From a virus, in the IMG/VR virus record IMGVR_UViG_3300049734_000434, positions 1 to 37,884 of that record: a stretch of DNA of 37,884 nt. One strand, written 5' to 3'. Made by a program: the position numbers and the translations under genes. The first letter of the stretch is position 1; every line of letters starts with the position of its first letter. Under the pieces are notes generated by a model that did no database searches, had not been told where the DNA came from, and worked only from the letters and a program-made list of their open reading frames with translations. Shown in pieces: positions 9,657-16,753 of this stretch.

Positions 9657-10064
9657 TCAGCCTTTCAGGCGCACGGCCTTGACGAGCTCGAGCACGACGC
9701 GGACCTTTCCGGCTGGATCGGCTGCGGCGCCGGCCGTGAGCACCTCCACGGTCACGACGCCTGCCGTACCGCCGCCTTCGGTGGTGGTGCGCACGTTGAC
9801 GTGGTGGAGGGTGACGTCACAGGAGCCGTGGCCGCGAATGAACTTGAACGCGCTCGTGAGGGTGACGACGTAGATCCCAGCACCCGAGCGGGAAATGCTG
9901 GCCACCAAGCCGCCAGCCAGAGCGGTAGCCGTTCCGCCCTCGTCCTCGATGAGACCAGTCGGCGGGTCAGCGCCCGTGAATGTGAAGCCATACTGGCTGA
10001 CATTGGGCGCCCAAGAGCCCATCCCAATGTCGCTGTACGGTGCATCTCGATTGAGCAGCGCCAT
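9657..10064 (-). CDS. Head decoration/completion protein candidate (135 aa)
   Basis: ATG 10064 has GAGGGA four bases upstream. The sequence is beta-rich with Gly/Thr/Val strands (GAGIYVVTLTSAFKF, TTTEGGGTAGVVTVEVLTAG), as in small capsid-decorating or trimeric head proteins. It is the second small beta protein after the capsid gene. Function is inferred from composition and position. Confidence 0.55.
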   Translation of the reverse strand: MALLNRDAPYSDIGMGSWAPNVSQYGFTFTGADPPTGLIEDEGGTATALAGGLVASISRSGAGIYVVTLTSAFKFIRGHGSCDVTLHHVNVRTTTEGGGTAGVVTVEVLTAGAAADPAGKVRVVLELVKAVRLKG

Positions 10065-10070
10065 GGTCCC

Positions 10071-10538
10071 TCACTCGTACTCGACGAGCACGTCAGCCAT
10101 GATGTCGAGCGCGAACCCGCAACCATTGGCCGTTGACTCGATGTAGATGCGGCTTCCCGTCGGCACGATGACACCAGCCGTGATGGTCAGGGCGTTGCGC
10201 ACGTCCTGAGTCATCGCGACCGCAGTGCCGTCGTAGAGAGACGAGAGCGCGACAGCGGTGCCTCCGGCGCCGTCGTCATACTTCAGCTGCGCGTCACGAC
10301 TGTTCGCGTCGGCGGCCGAGGTAGCGAGCACCGCGAAGCTTCCCTCGAGGATGCGAAGCGGCGCCTTCGTCTTCTGGCACAGCGTGACCTCTTGGGTTCC
10401 GGTTGCGGCAAGCTGTGCCGCGCCGGAGAAGTTGTCGCGGGCGAGCTTCTCCAGCGCGAGCGCATCGTTGTCGCTCAGGTTGGTGATGCTCTTTGCGAGG
10501 ATTCGCAGGAGCGATTTCAGTGAGACTGTGGCAGCCAT
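10071..10538 (-). CDS. Head decoration/accessory protein candidate (155 aa)
   Basis: ATG 10538, 13 bases after the capsid stop, is preceded by GAGGAGAAGGGA, a strong ribosome site. An N-terminal helix (SLKSLLRILAKSITNLSDND) leads into a beta-rich body. This is a plausible capsid cement or vertex protein translated at a high level together with the capsid gene. No family is recognised. Confidence 0.57.
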   Translation of the reverse strand: MAATVSLKSLLRILAKSITNLSDNDALALEKLARDNFSGAAQLAATGTQEVTLCQKTKAPLRILEGSFAVLATSAADANSRDAQLKYDDGAGGTAVALSSLYDGTAVAMTQDVRNALTITAGVIVPTGSRIYIESTANGCGFALDIMADVLVEYE

Positions 10539-10550
10539 GGTCCCTTCTCC

Positions 10551-11804
10551 TCACCAGGTGATGTGGCAGGCGTGCCACGGCTCGGTCATCATCGATTGGA
10601 TGTAGGCTTCCTGGCGGCTCTGGATGGCGAACTTCGAATCCTCCACCTTCCAGGTTTCGCCGTAGCCGACTTCGTGCGGAACAGCTCCGATGCTGCCGAG
10701 GATGAAGTCCTCGCGCTTCAGGAGGTTCGACGTGAGAGAGTCGTACGCGGGCGTCGCGACGACATCGAGCATCATGCCGCCGGTGTGGATCTTGTAACCC
10801 ATCACACCGACGTTCGGGTACTGCGTGGTCATCTGGAATTCCTGCTTGGCCCCGATGGCCTGCTCGATTTCCTCATCCTTCTGGATGCCGACCAGCAACG
10901 TGTTCGGCTTGCCACGTGCGATGCGCACATCGCCCATCGCCTGACGGAGCACGTCGAACACGTGCGCGCTGTTGCCCACCGTGCGCGAGCCAGCGTAGGC
11001 CGCGACGTTGACAGAGCGGTCGACGCCGTACCAGAGAGGTGTCGCAGCCGGCGCCGTCGCCGGGTTCCAGGCCTTCACGCCCTGGAGAATGCGCTCCTCA
11101 TCGTTGTCGTAGTCGTCCTCTTCGAAGATGAAGTCAGTCGCGCCCGCACCGGTGTCGTCGAATCCGGGGATGCCGGTGGCCGGTGCCTGGTCGACGGTGA
11201 TGGTGCAATCGGTGCCATCGAAGGCGATGCCGACAACCTCGAGCGTGCCCGACCGTACGCCGGCAGGGGATGTTCCCTTGCCGTTGTCGGTGCTCGCTTG
11301 GAGGATCATGCCCTCATAGAAGAAGTACCGGTGATCGGCATTCTCCAGCTTGAACGTCGAGCCCGAGACGCTCGAGGCCTTCACGCGTGCACGTGACCCG
11401 CCGCCGTCGGTCCCGAGCTTGTGCTCGAGAGACAGCGCGATGGCCTTCAGCATCTCGTCTACGGCGTCCTCGATGATCTTGAGAAGTGCCGCTTCGGTCG
11501 TGCATGACTCGGCCGCCTTCAGCGGCACGGACACGACGGCGAACTCGTCGGCCATGTTCTCTAGTTGGATCTTGAACGCCTTGTAGTTCGGCGCATTCCG
11601 CCTCGAGATGGCGGTCTCACCACGGCTCGAGCGCCGTACGGCGTTCGACGTGATGACCTTGATCCAATTGTCTTGGCTCTTGTCCGATTCGTTCGGAAAG
11701 ATCGCGAATAGGTCGGACTTCGTCGGCAATACATGCCCGACTCCCTCTTGGAATCGGTCTTTGTACAGCTCGATGATGTCCGTGGTGTTGAACGTACCAG
11801 CCAC
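10551..11804 (-). CDS. Major capsid protein (417 aa)
   Basis: The start is GTG 11804 with a strong GGAGG eight bases upstream, one of the best ribosome sites in the window, as expected for the most abundant protein. The protein has features of HK97-fold coats: an N-terminal arm, a long amphipathic helix around residues 95-130 (spine helix position), a beta-rich acidic insertion about 160-230, and the MGDVRIARGKPNTLLVG region (about 290-310). It follows scaffold and portal directly. Assignment is by order and general character, so the exact coat family is open. Confidence 0.85.
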   Translation of the reverse strand: MAGTFNTTDIIELYKDRFQEGVGHVLPTKSDLFAIFPNESDKSQDNWIKVITSNAVRRSSRGETAISRRNAPNYKAFKIQLENMADEFAVVSVPLKAAESCTTEAALLKIIEDAVDEMLKAIALSLEHKLGTDGGGSRARVKASSVSGSTFKLENADHRYFFYEGMILQASTDNGKGTSPAGVRSGTLEVVGIAFDGTDCTITVDQAPATGIPGFDDTGAGATDFIFEEDDYDNDEERILQGVKAWNPATAPAATPLWYGVDRSVNVAAYAGSRTVGNSAHVFDVLRQAMGDVRIARGKPNTLLVGIQKDEEIEQAIGAKQEFQMTTQYPNVGVMGYKIHTGGMMLDVVATPAYDSLTSNLLKREDFILGSIGAVPHEVGYGETWKVEDSKFAIQSRQEAYIQSMMTEPWHACHITW

Positions 11805-11892
11805 AGCAAAATCCTCCGGTGGATCGCAGCTCTCGCCGCGCTTTCACAACCGCTGGATTTCGAGCCCGTGGCCCGCGGGTCCCGCTCTGCCC

Positions 11893-12855
11893 TCAGCCCT
11901 GGCTAGCCTTCGCCTTCGCCAGCTCTGCTAGCTCGCGCTCCAGGCGCCGCTCTCGCGCGCGCTGAATTGCGAACTCTCGCCGCTCCGCCTCGGTCATCGG
12001 TCCCGTGGCAGCCGGCTCGCTCTTACCTCGCGCGCCCACCGCGCGCGTCGGAGCCTTTGGCGTGCCATTGCTCGCCCGGCGCTCCGGTGCCTCCCGCATC
12101 ACGGGCTTCTGCCCATAGCTGCGGATGTGGCGGACATCGTCCGCGCAATCTTCGTTCAATGCCTCGACCACATCCTTGTGGGTGAGACCCTTGATGCCGC
12201 GACGAACGGCATCGCGGATGAATGCATCAGCGCGGCGCATCTGCTCGCGCTCGGGCAGCGCCGCAAACTCAGGCGCAAGTTCAGGCACGAGCGCCATCAC
12301 TTTGGCGGTGTCGCTCGATACGCGCCGGTCGAAGTCCACGCGCGCCTCACGCTCCTCGATACCACGGAACGCCTCATCGAAGCGCTTGGCGTATCCCTCG
12401 ATACGCTGCTCGAGCGTCTTGATGTAATGCATCGCGCGAGGAGGGATATCCTCCTCTTCGGTCTGGCGCGCCAGAATCTCTTCGCGCGGCACGCCGAGCT
12501 CGCGCAGCGTGCTCACATGGTCGCGCTTGAACGAGTCGACCAGACGCTCGCGCTCCGCCTTCGCCTCATCGCGCTCGCGCTCCGCGCGCTCCCGCGCCTC
12601 GCGCTCCTGATGCACCGAACCACTGAGCTCGCGCATCTGCCGCTCGAGCTTGCGCAGCTGCGAAAACTTCAGCGCCTCGGCCTTGGCCTTGCTCGGCTTG
12701 CCGCGCGGACGCTCCTCCGACTCGGCAGCCTCCGGCATCTCCTCTCCGCCGGTTTCCTCCGGAGCGACCTCGACACCGGCATCGGCCGGCGCATCGACGG
12801 CGACAGGCTCGGCGCTCACCGCTTCAGCAGGCTGCGGCTGTGCCTCGACCGTCAT
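11893..12855 (-). CDS. Scaffolding protein (320 aa)
   Basis: The start ATG 12855 overlaps the portal stop (ATGA). The N-terminus is an acidic Ala/Pro/Glu-rich disordered stretch. A long Arg/Glu coiled coil follows (about 60-200), then a basic C-terminus with Lys/Arg helices ending LAELAKAKASQG, as in scaffolds that contact the coat through a positively charged C-terminal helix. It sits between portal and coat genes, the usual scaffold slot. About 90 bases without a gene follow before the coat gene. Confidence 0.8.
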   Translation of the reverse strand: MTVEAQPQPAEAVSAEPVAVDAPADAGVEVAPEETGGEEMPEAAESEERPRGKPSKAKAEALKFSQLRKLERQMRELSGSVHQEREARERAERERDEAKAERERLVDSFKRDHVSTLRELGVPREEILARQTEEEDIPPRAMHYIKTLEQRIEGYAKRFDEAFRGIEEREARVDFDRRVSSDTAKVMALVPELAPEFAALPEREQMRRADAFIRDAVRRGIKGLTHKDVVEALNEDCADDVRHIRSYGQKPVMREAPERRASNGTPKAPTRAVGARGKSEPAATGPMTEAERREFAIQRARERRLERELAELAKAKASQG

Positions 12856-14714
12856 ACTCCCCGAAGAGGTAGCACGTTACCCTGGGGTGGCACAAGTGGC
12901 TCAGGTTGGCCCATCCCATTTGTGCCAGGTGGGCCGGGGATGCCTGGCTCAGGGGGCGGGAGGCCTGGGGTTTCGAGCGGAGCTTGTTCGGCCTTGGCCT
13001 CGTCGCGGGACTCGTTGAGTTTTTTGGCGATCCAAGTGACCCACCGCTCAAGCTTGGCGAGGCGGCCGCGGAGCTCTTCTTGTCGCTCTTCGGAGCCGTT
13101 CTCGATGTCGTCGCGGTAGTCCTCTTCGGCGCGGGCAAGGGCCAGGGTGCCTTCGCGGATCATGCGCTCCCCGGCGAGCTTCACGAAGATTTCGCGCGGC
13201 ATGCGGAGCTTCCCCTCGTACACGATGTCGTCGATCATCGAATCGATCTGGTCCGTGATGGCCGTCTTCCGCCGCCGGCTCTTCTCAAACTCGATGACAT
13301 CGGCATACGCGTGCCACTCCTCGTCGTCGATGAGACCATCGTTGCGCAGCGTCGTGAGCACTTCCAGCCGTGCACTCGGCTCGAGCGGGAGCGAGCCCGC
13401 GGGCTTGGCCTCGACTTGCAACGAGTCCACATCGAGCTCGAGGATGCTCGGCACGATGTTCTTGGTGATGCCGCTCACCTTCACAGTGATGCGGTAGTCC
13501 GGGTTGCGCTCGCTCACGCGCCCCTCGCCGCGCACGCGCTCCTTCATCGCGGTGGCACCGAACTCGGCCACGGCAGTGTGTTGCGGCAGGAGCTTGCGCA
13601 CGCCCACGTCGCGCTTCAGCTGCAAGTGCTTGCCGCTGGTGGTGCCGTCGTCGGTGAGGCCGGAGGAGAAGAGCTCGGAGGCAAGACCGTCTTCTCGGAT
13701 CTTGTTATCCAACCACTCCTCCCGCTGATAGAGCTCCGGCTGCGCACTCGGCATCGTCACGACGCGAATGCCAGCGGGGTCGCCCTTCGTGCGCACCACA
13801 AGCTTCGTGTCGTCAGTGAGCTCATCGTCCTCGATGATGTTCCTGTCGGCGAATAGATGCGGCACGACCCACCGGAGACCGCGTTGGATGGTGCGCCCCG
13901 CGTAGTTCCGCGCAGACTGCATCGACGAGATGCGATCCATGAGCGACAACCCCCAAAGCCCGCGCGGCGCAAAGAGCAACGTCAACGTCGCGCCGGGCCA
14001 GCGCCCCTCCCATGCTTCGTCAATAAGCGCACCGCGTACGCCATCACACGCGAGCACATGGCGCTTGTCCGCGTACCAGGCTTCCATGCAGGTCACAACG
14101 TCGCGCCCTCGCGCGCTGGCTGGAGAGATGCCGCGGTCGGCAATCATCGCCGCGTGCTTCGGGTACTCATCCATTAGCACCTGGCGTGAGACCACGTGAC
14201 GCAAGACGAGCTCTGGGGGCTCGGAGCCGCTGTCGCAACCAGCATCGTCGAGCAGTACATCGCCTGGGTGCATGCGTTCGATGGTGGGGCCGTCATCGTA
14301 ATCGCGACAGATGGCGAGGCCGAGACCGGAGACCCATGCGTCCTTGGTGCAGCGCATGTAGATCGCCACCATCTGCGCGAAGTGCGCATCCTGGTACCAC
14401 TGGTAGTAGCGCGCCTGCTCCTTCGCCCTGAACCCAGCGTCGCGCAGCGTAACCGCCAGCATCGGCGGATTGCCGGCTACCTCGCTCGCGAAGTCGTCGC
14501 ACGCACGCGCGGCAGCGTTGCGTCGCATCGTCTTGGCCAACCGATTCGTCTGCGCGTTGGGCGAGCCCGACGTGTAGAGCCGGTACATCCGCTCGATGTG
14601 GTTGTAGCGGTCGGCATACTGCGTGAGGATGTGGCGCCCACGCGCCAGAACAAGCTCGGCAACGCGGTCAGACTTCGAGTTCTGCCACTGATTCTCGCGC
14701 TTCTTCGCAACCAT
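12852..14714 (-). CDS. Portal protein (620 aa)
   Basis: The dodecameric ring at the head vertex through which DNA is packaged. The start is ATG 14714. The N-terminal region (RYNHIERMYRLYTSG, then NRLAKTMRRNAAARACDDF) and the central YAGRTIQRGLRWVVPHLFAD segment look like large portals of short-tailed phages. Residues 480-580 form the charged C-terminal helices. A Pro/Gly-rich tail (about 585-615) follows. The 620-residue length is typical. It lies directly upstream of the scaffold gene with a four-base overlap. Confidence 0.82.
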   Translation of the reverse strand: MVAKKRENQWQNSKSDRVAELVLARGRHILTQYADRYNHIERMYRLYTSGSPNAQTNRLAKTMRRNAAARACDDFASEVAGNPPMLAVTLRDAGFRAKEQARYYQWYQDAHFAQMVAIYMRCTKDAWVSGLGLAICRDYDDGPTIERMHPGDVLLDDAGCDSGSEPPELVLRHVVSRQVLMDEYPKHAAMIADRGISPASARGRDVVTCMEAWYADKRHVLACDGVRGALIDEAWEGRWPGATLTLLFAPRGLWGLSLMDRISSMQSARNYAGRTIQRGLRWVVPHLFADRNIIEDDELTDDTKLVVRTKGDPAGIRVVTMPSAQPELYQREEWLDNKIREDGLASELFSSGLTDDGTTSGKHLQLKRDVGVRKLLPQHTAVAEFGATAMKERVRGEGRVSERNPDYRITVKVSGITKNIVPSILELDVDSLQVEAKPAGSLPLEPSARLEVLTTLRNDGLIDDEEWHAYADVIEFEKSRRRKTAITDQIDSMIDDIVYEGKLRMPREIFVKLAGERMIREGTLALARAEEDYRDDIENGSEERQEELRGRLAKLERWVTWIAKKLNESRDEAKAEQAPLETPGLPPPEPGIPGPPGTNGMGQPEPLVPPQGNVLPLRGV

Positions 14715-14717
14715 GGC

Positions 14718-14987
14718 TCATCGCGTGGTGCGTCGCTTGCGAGGCGGGGGCGGAGGCAGCTCGAACTCATCCGGCTCGTGCACACGCCTCGCTGCCGGAG
14801 GCGCAAGCATCTCGGGCACCATGGCCAGGGCGCGGCCGAGGAGAGGACTCGTTACCTCGCAAAACATCTCCCCGTTCGCATCGACCAAGCCGCCGCTTAG
14901 GCCCTCCCCGGCGGCGTACGTCCACGGCCCCGGTGGCAAGAGGCCACGCGCATCAGCGATGGATAGCTTACTCAAAGTACTTCCCAC
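14718..14987 (-). CDS. Small packaging-module protein (89 aa)
   Basis: It ends three bases before the portal start. The best start is GTG 14987, overlapping the GroES-like gene by 20 bases; TTG 14975, inside an 8-base TTGAGTAA overlap, is an alternative. It has a short N-terminal helix and a Pro/Arg-rich end with six prolines then RKRRTTR. The basic tail could bind DNA or RNA. No domain is recognised. Confidence 0.5.
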   Translation of the reverse strand: MGSTLSKLSIADARGLLPPGPWTYAAGEGLSGGLVDANGEMFCEVTSPLLGRALAMVPEMLAPPAARRVHEPDEFELPPPPPRKRRTTR

Positions 14988-15366
14988 AGGCTGAGAGCTT
15001 GCGTCCGCCGATTTCCTCGGGGTGGATGTGCGTGTCGCTCTGGAGCTCGGGGCGGTCTTGGTCCTCGGTGAGCTTCGCCCAGATGTGCCGCTCACGAACG
15101 CCGCACCACTTCTCGCCGCCGTACTCGGTCACGATGGCTGTGGCGGCCTCGACGTTCACGGCGTCCCCGACCGCCACACTCTTCACGCGCGGACCCACGG
15201 CGACGACACGCCAGCGCGCGACGCGGGGCGAGCCCCACGCAGTCTCCGGAACGAGCAGGCCAGATGCGGTCTGGGAGCGCTTGCGCTCGCGGCACAAGAT
15301 CCAATCTCGCATCGGCTTGAGCGGCAGCGACGGGGTGATGACCGGCTCTTCGATGTCTGCGCTCAT
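14968..15366 (-). CDS. GroES-like co-chaperonin (132 aa)
   Basis: A Cpn10-family protein that should cap host GroEL. Residues 17-100 follow GroES: PMRDWILCRERKRSQTASG corresponds to the roof and mobile loop, with the hydrophobic GLLV at 36-39 in place of the GroES GIVL that contacts GroEL. VVAVGPR (54-60) matches the VLAVG strand, and SVAVGDAV (63-70) the KVGD turn. A 30-residue C-terminal extension is extra to the usual ~97. ATG 15366 overlaps the preceding micro-gene (ATGA); an in-frame extension to 15537 is only shadow sequence. Its place beside portal and coat genes suggests help in folding the capsid protein, as T4 gp31 does. Confidence 0.78.
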   Translation of the reverse strand: MSADIEEPVITPSLPLKPMRDWILCRERKRSQTASGLLVPETAWGSPRVARWRVVAVGPRVKSVAVGDAVNVEAATAIVTEYGGEKWCGVRERHIWAKLTEDQDRPELQSDTHIHPEEIGGRKLSACGKYFE

Positions 15367-15509
15367 AGCTTCGTCTCCGGCAGCAGAAAGCCCGTGTCCG
15401 GCCAGAAGTAGATCGCTCCGAGCAACGCATTGATCACGTAGCTCTTCGTCACGCCGCGGAACACGCGGTGCGGCAGCGAGATGCTGAACTCGACGTGGAT
15501 GCCGCTCAT
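15363..15509 (-). CDS. Micro-gene, 48 aa, unknown
   Basis: ATG 15509 has GAGGAGGAG just upstream and overlaps the previous stop (ATGA); its own TGA overlaps the GroES ATG. The product starts MSGIHVEFSISLPHRVF and has one hydrophobic patch (INALLGAIYFWPDTGFLL) that could be amphipathic or membrane-associated. Coupling on both sides and the strong ribosome site support that it is real. Function unknown. Confidence 0.6.
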   Translation of the reverse strand: MSGIHVEFSISLPHRVFRGVTKSYVINALLGAIYFWPDTGFLLPETKL

Positions 15510-15625
15510 CGCCACTCCTCCTCATCGGCAAGCCCATTAATGTGAGACTTGTACAGTGCGACGATGGGAATAAGCTGCTCCAGTTCGGAGCGAGAGAACT
15601 GCTCGCGAATCGGCTCGCCGCTCAC
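15506..15625 (-). CDS. Micro-gene, 39 aa, unknown
   Basis: GTG 15625 forms a GTGA overlap with the gene before it, and its stop forms an ATGA overlap with the next. The product is VSGEPIREQFSRSELEQL followed by an aliphatic helix and an acidic end. The longer in-frame reading lies over the neighbouring gene and is Arg/Gly-rich shadow. No function can be named. Confidence 0.5.
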   Translation of the reverse strand: MSGEPIREQFSRSELEQLIPIVALYKSHINGLADEEEWR

Positions 15626-15882
15626 GGCTCGAACTCCAACACCGCTTCGAACGGCACCACGCGCTGGAGAACCTTGTCCCTGTCCAACCGGACCGTCACC
15701 CACACGACGCGCAACGTCCAATCCACCTCAAGCGCGCTCACGGTGCTCACGGCTCCGGTGGTCCCGACCGTCATACGCTCGCTCATCTTCGACCCACCGG
15801 GGAACCGAATCGGAGCAGAGAAGCTCACGCTCTTGATCGGAAGTAGGTCATCCTGTGCCAGCTTGCGCGCCGCCTGTGCCAT
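15622..15882 (-). CDS. Small beta-rich protein (86 aa)
   Basis: The start is probably ATG 15882; a GTG at 15909 is less likely for lack of a ribosome site. After a short helix come strands typical of a small beta fold (LPIKSVSFSAPIRF, WTLRVVWVTVRL, VVPFEAVLEFEP). It is the first of four chained genes leading to GroES. Unknown family. Confidence 0.52.
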   Translation of the reverse strand: MAQAARKLAQDDLLPIKSVSFSAPIRFPGGSKMSERMTVGTTGAVSTVSALEVDWTLRVVWVTVRLDRDKVLQRVVPFEAVLEFEP

Positions 15883-15915
15883 TGCGCCTAGGCTGACACA
15901 GCCTGGCACACTAGG

Positions 15916-16218
15916 TCAAGGCGGACAGTCGCAGTGACCGTTGCCGCTGCACACCCCGTCGTCGCACCCCACCCACGAACACGGCTCACCCGCTGGCACA
16001 GTCCCCACCTGGCACTCCCCCGCACCGTCGAGGTAGGAGAACAAGCACGGCGGCGTCTCGGCACATGGGCCGCCACCTGAGCCACCCATGCCGGCTGTGC
16101 CACCCTGGCCACCGTCGCCCTCGCCACCAGTGCCACCCTCCGGGCCCCTGACGCGCTTGGTGTCGTCACCAGCGTCACATGCCAGGAGAAGCGCGAGAAG
16201 GCAGATAGCGAGGCGCAT
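15916..16218 (-). CDS. Phage lipoprotein with Cys-rich C-terminus (100 aa)
   Basis: From ATG 16218 the protein begins MRLAICLLALLLACDAG, a lipoprotein signal peptide with the lipobox LLAC; the mature protein would start at Cys14 with lipid attached. Asp at +2 often marks inner-membrane retention in enterobacteria, but the rule may not hold in this host. A Gly/Thr/Ser linker (about 25-50) precedes a domain with eight cysteines, probably disulfide-bonded outside the cytoplasm. This architecture is common in myxobacterial secreted proteins. In a phage late operon, superinfection exclusion or lysis aid (spanin-like) are options. Nothing in the sequence decides between them. Confidence 0.65.
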   Translation of the reverse strand: MRLAICLLALLLACDAGDDTKRVRGPEGGTGGEGDGGQGGTAGMGGSGGGPCAETPPCLFSYLDGAGECQVGTVPAGEPCSWVGCDDGVCSGNGHCDCPP

Positions 16219-16265
16219 TCGGCCATGGTAACGCCCACGCTGCCCGGGCGAAACTGCGCGCACGC

Positions 16266-16538
16266 TCAGTCTACCGGGACCATGTCCACGGCCTCACCGT
16301 CGAGCTCGAGCCACACGGTCACACCGCGCGAGGCCTCGCTTGGGTTGCGGGCGTTCATGGCGATGGGCCGCTCGGGCCAGTAGCCGATGCGGCCGAGGAC
16401 GCGGCCATCCTTGGCACGGAGCTCCGCCACGCGGCACAGCGTGTCGGCCCCGTCGCGTCCATCTCGGATGGCGATGGGCGCTTCACGGTCGGCCGTTTCG
16501 CTCTGGACGCGGCGGTTGTCGACGCAGACAACGATCAT
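16266..16538 (-). CDS. Small conserved-looking protein (90 aa)
   Basis: The start is set at ATG 16538. GGAGGA at 16545-16550 is six bases away and the codon overlaps the upstream stop (ATGA); ATG 16544 abuts the ribosome site and is unlikely. It begins MIVVCVDNRRVQSETAD, and GYWPERPIAMNARNP with VTVWLELDGEAV suggests a compact alpha/beta fold. Unknown function within the terminase-portal interval. Confidence 0.58.
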   Translation of the reverse strand: MIVVCVDNRRVQSETADREAPIAIRDGRDGADTLCRVAELRAKDGRVLGRIGYWPERPIAMNARNPSEASRGVTVWLELDGEAVDMVPVD

Positions 16539-16753
16539 GGCCATTCCTCCCCCTCGTCCACGACTTTCACGCTACCACGTCCGGTTAGGTTGACTTGGCA
16601 CACATCTGGATCACCGGTGCGGAGGTGTTTGAGTAGTTGGCCGACGAGATTCCAGGCGCTCTTGTCGTCGATGGTCAGCGTAATCTGATCAACAACGACT
16701 TCCCCATCATAGAGCTCCTGCGGGTCCTCGGAGTAGTAAACACGCTTACCCAT
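16535..16753 (-). CDS. Small acidic protein (72 aa)
   Basis: ATG 16753 overlaps the terminase stop (TGATG) with GGAGG four bases before it. It begins MGKRVYYSEDPQELYDG, then a strand-helix pattern (VVVDQITLTIDD, SAWNLVGQLLKHL). A longer in-frame reading to 16861 lies over terminase and is rejected. No family is recognised. Location directly after TerL suggests a packaging accessory. Confidence 0.58.
   Translation of the reverse strand: MGKRVYYSEDPQELYDGEVVVDQITLTIDDKSAWNLVGQLLKHLRTGDPDVCQVNLTGRGSVKVVDEGEEWP

Noticed and set aside
12127-13119. 330-codon plus-strand frame over scaffold and portal
   Set aside because: Leu/Arg-rich shadow of two convincing minus-strand genes; no ribosome site.
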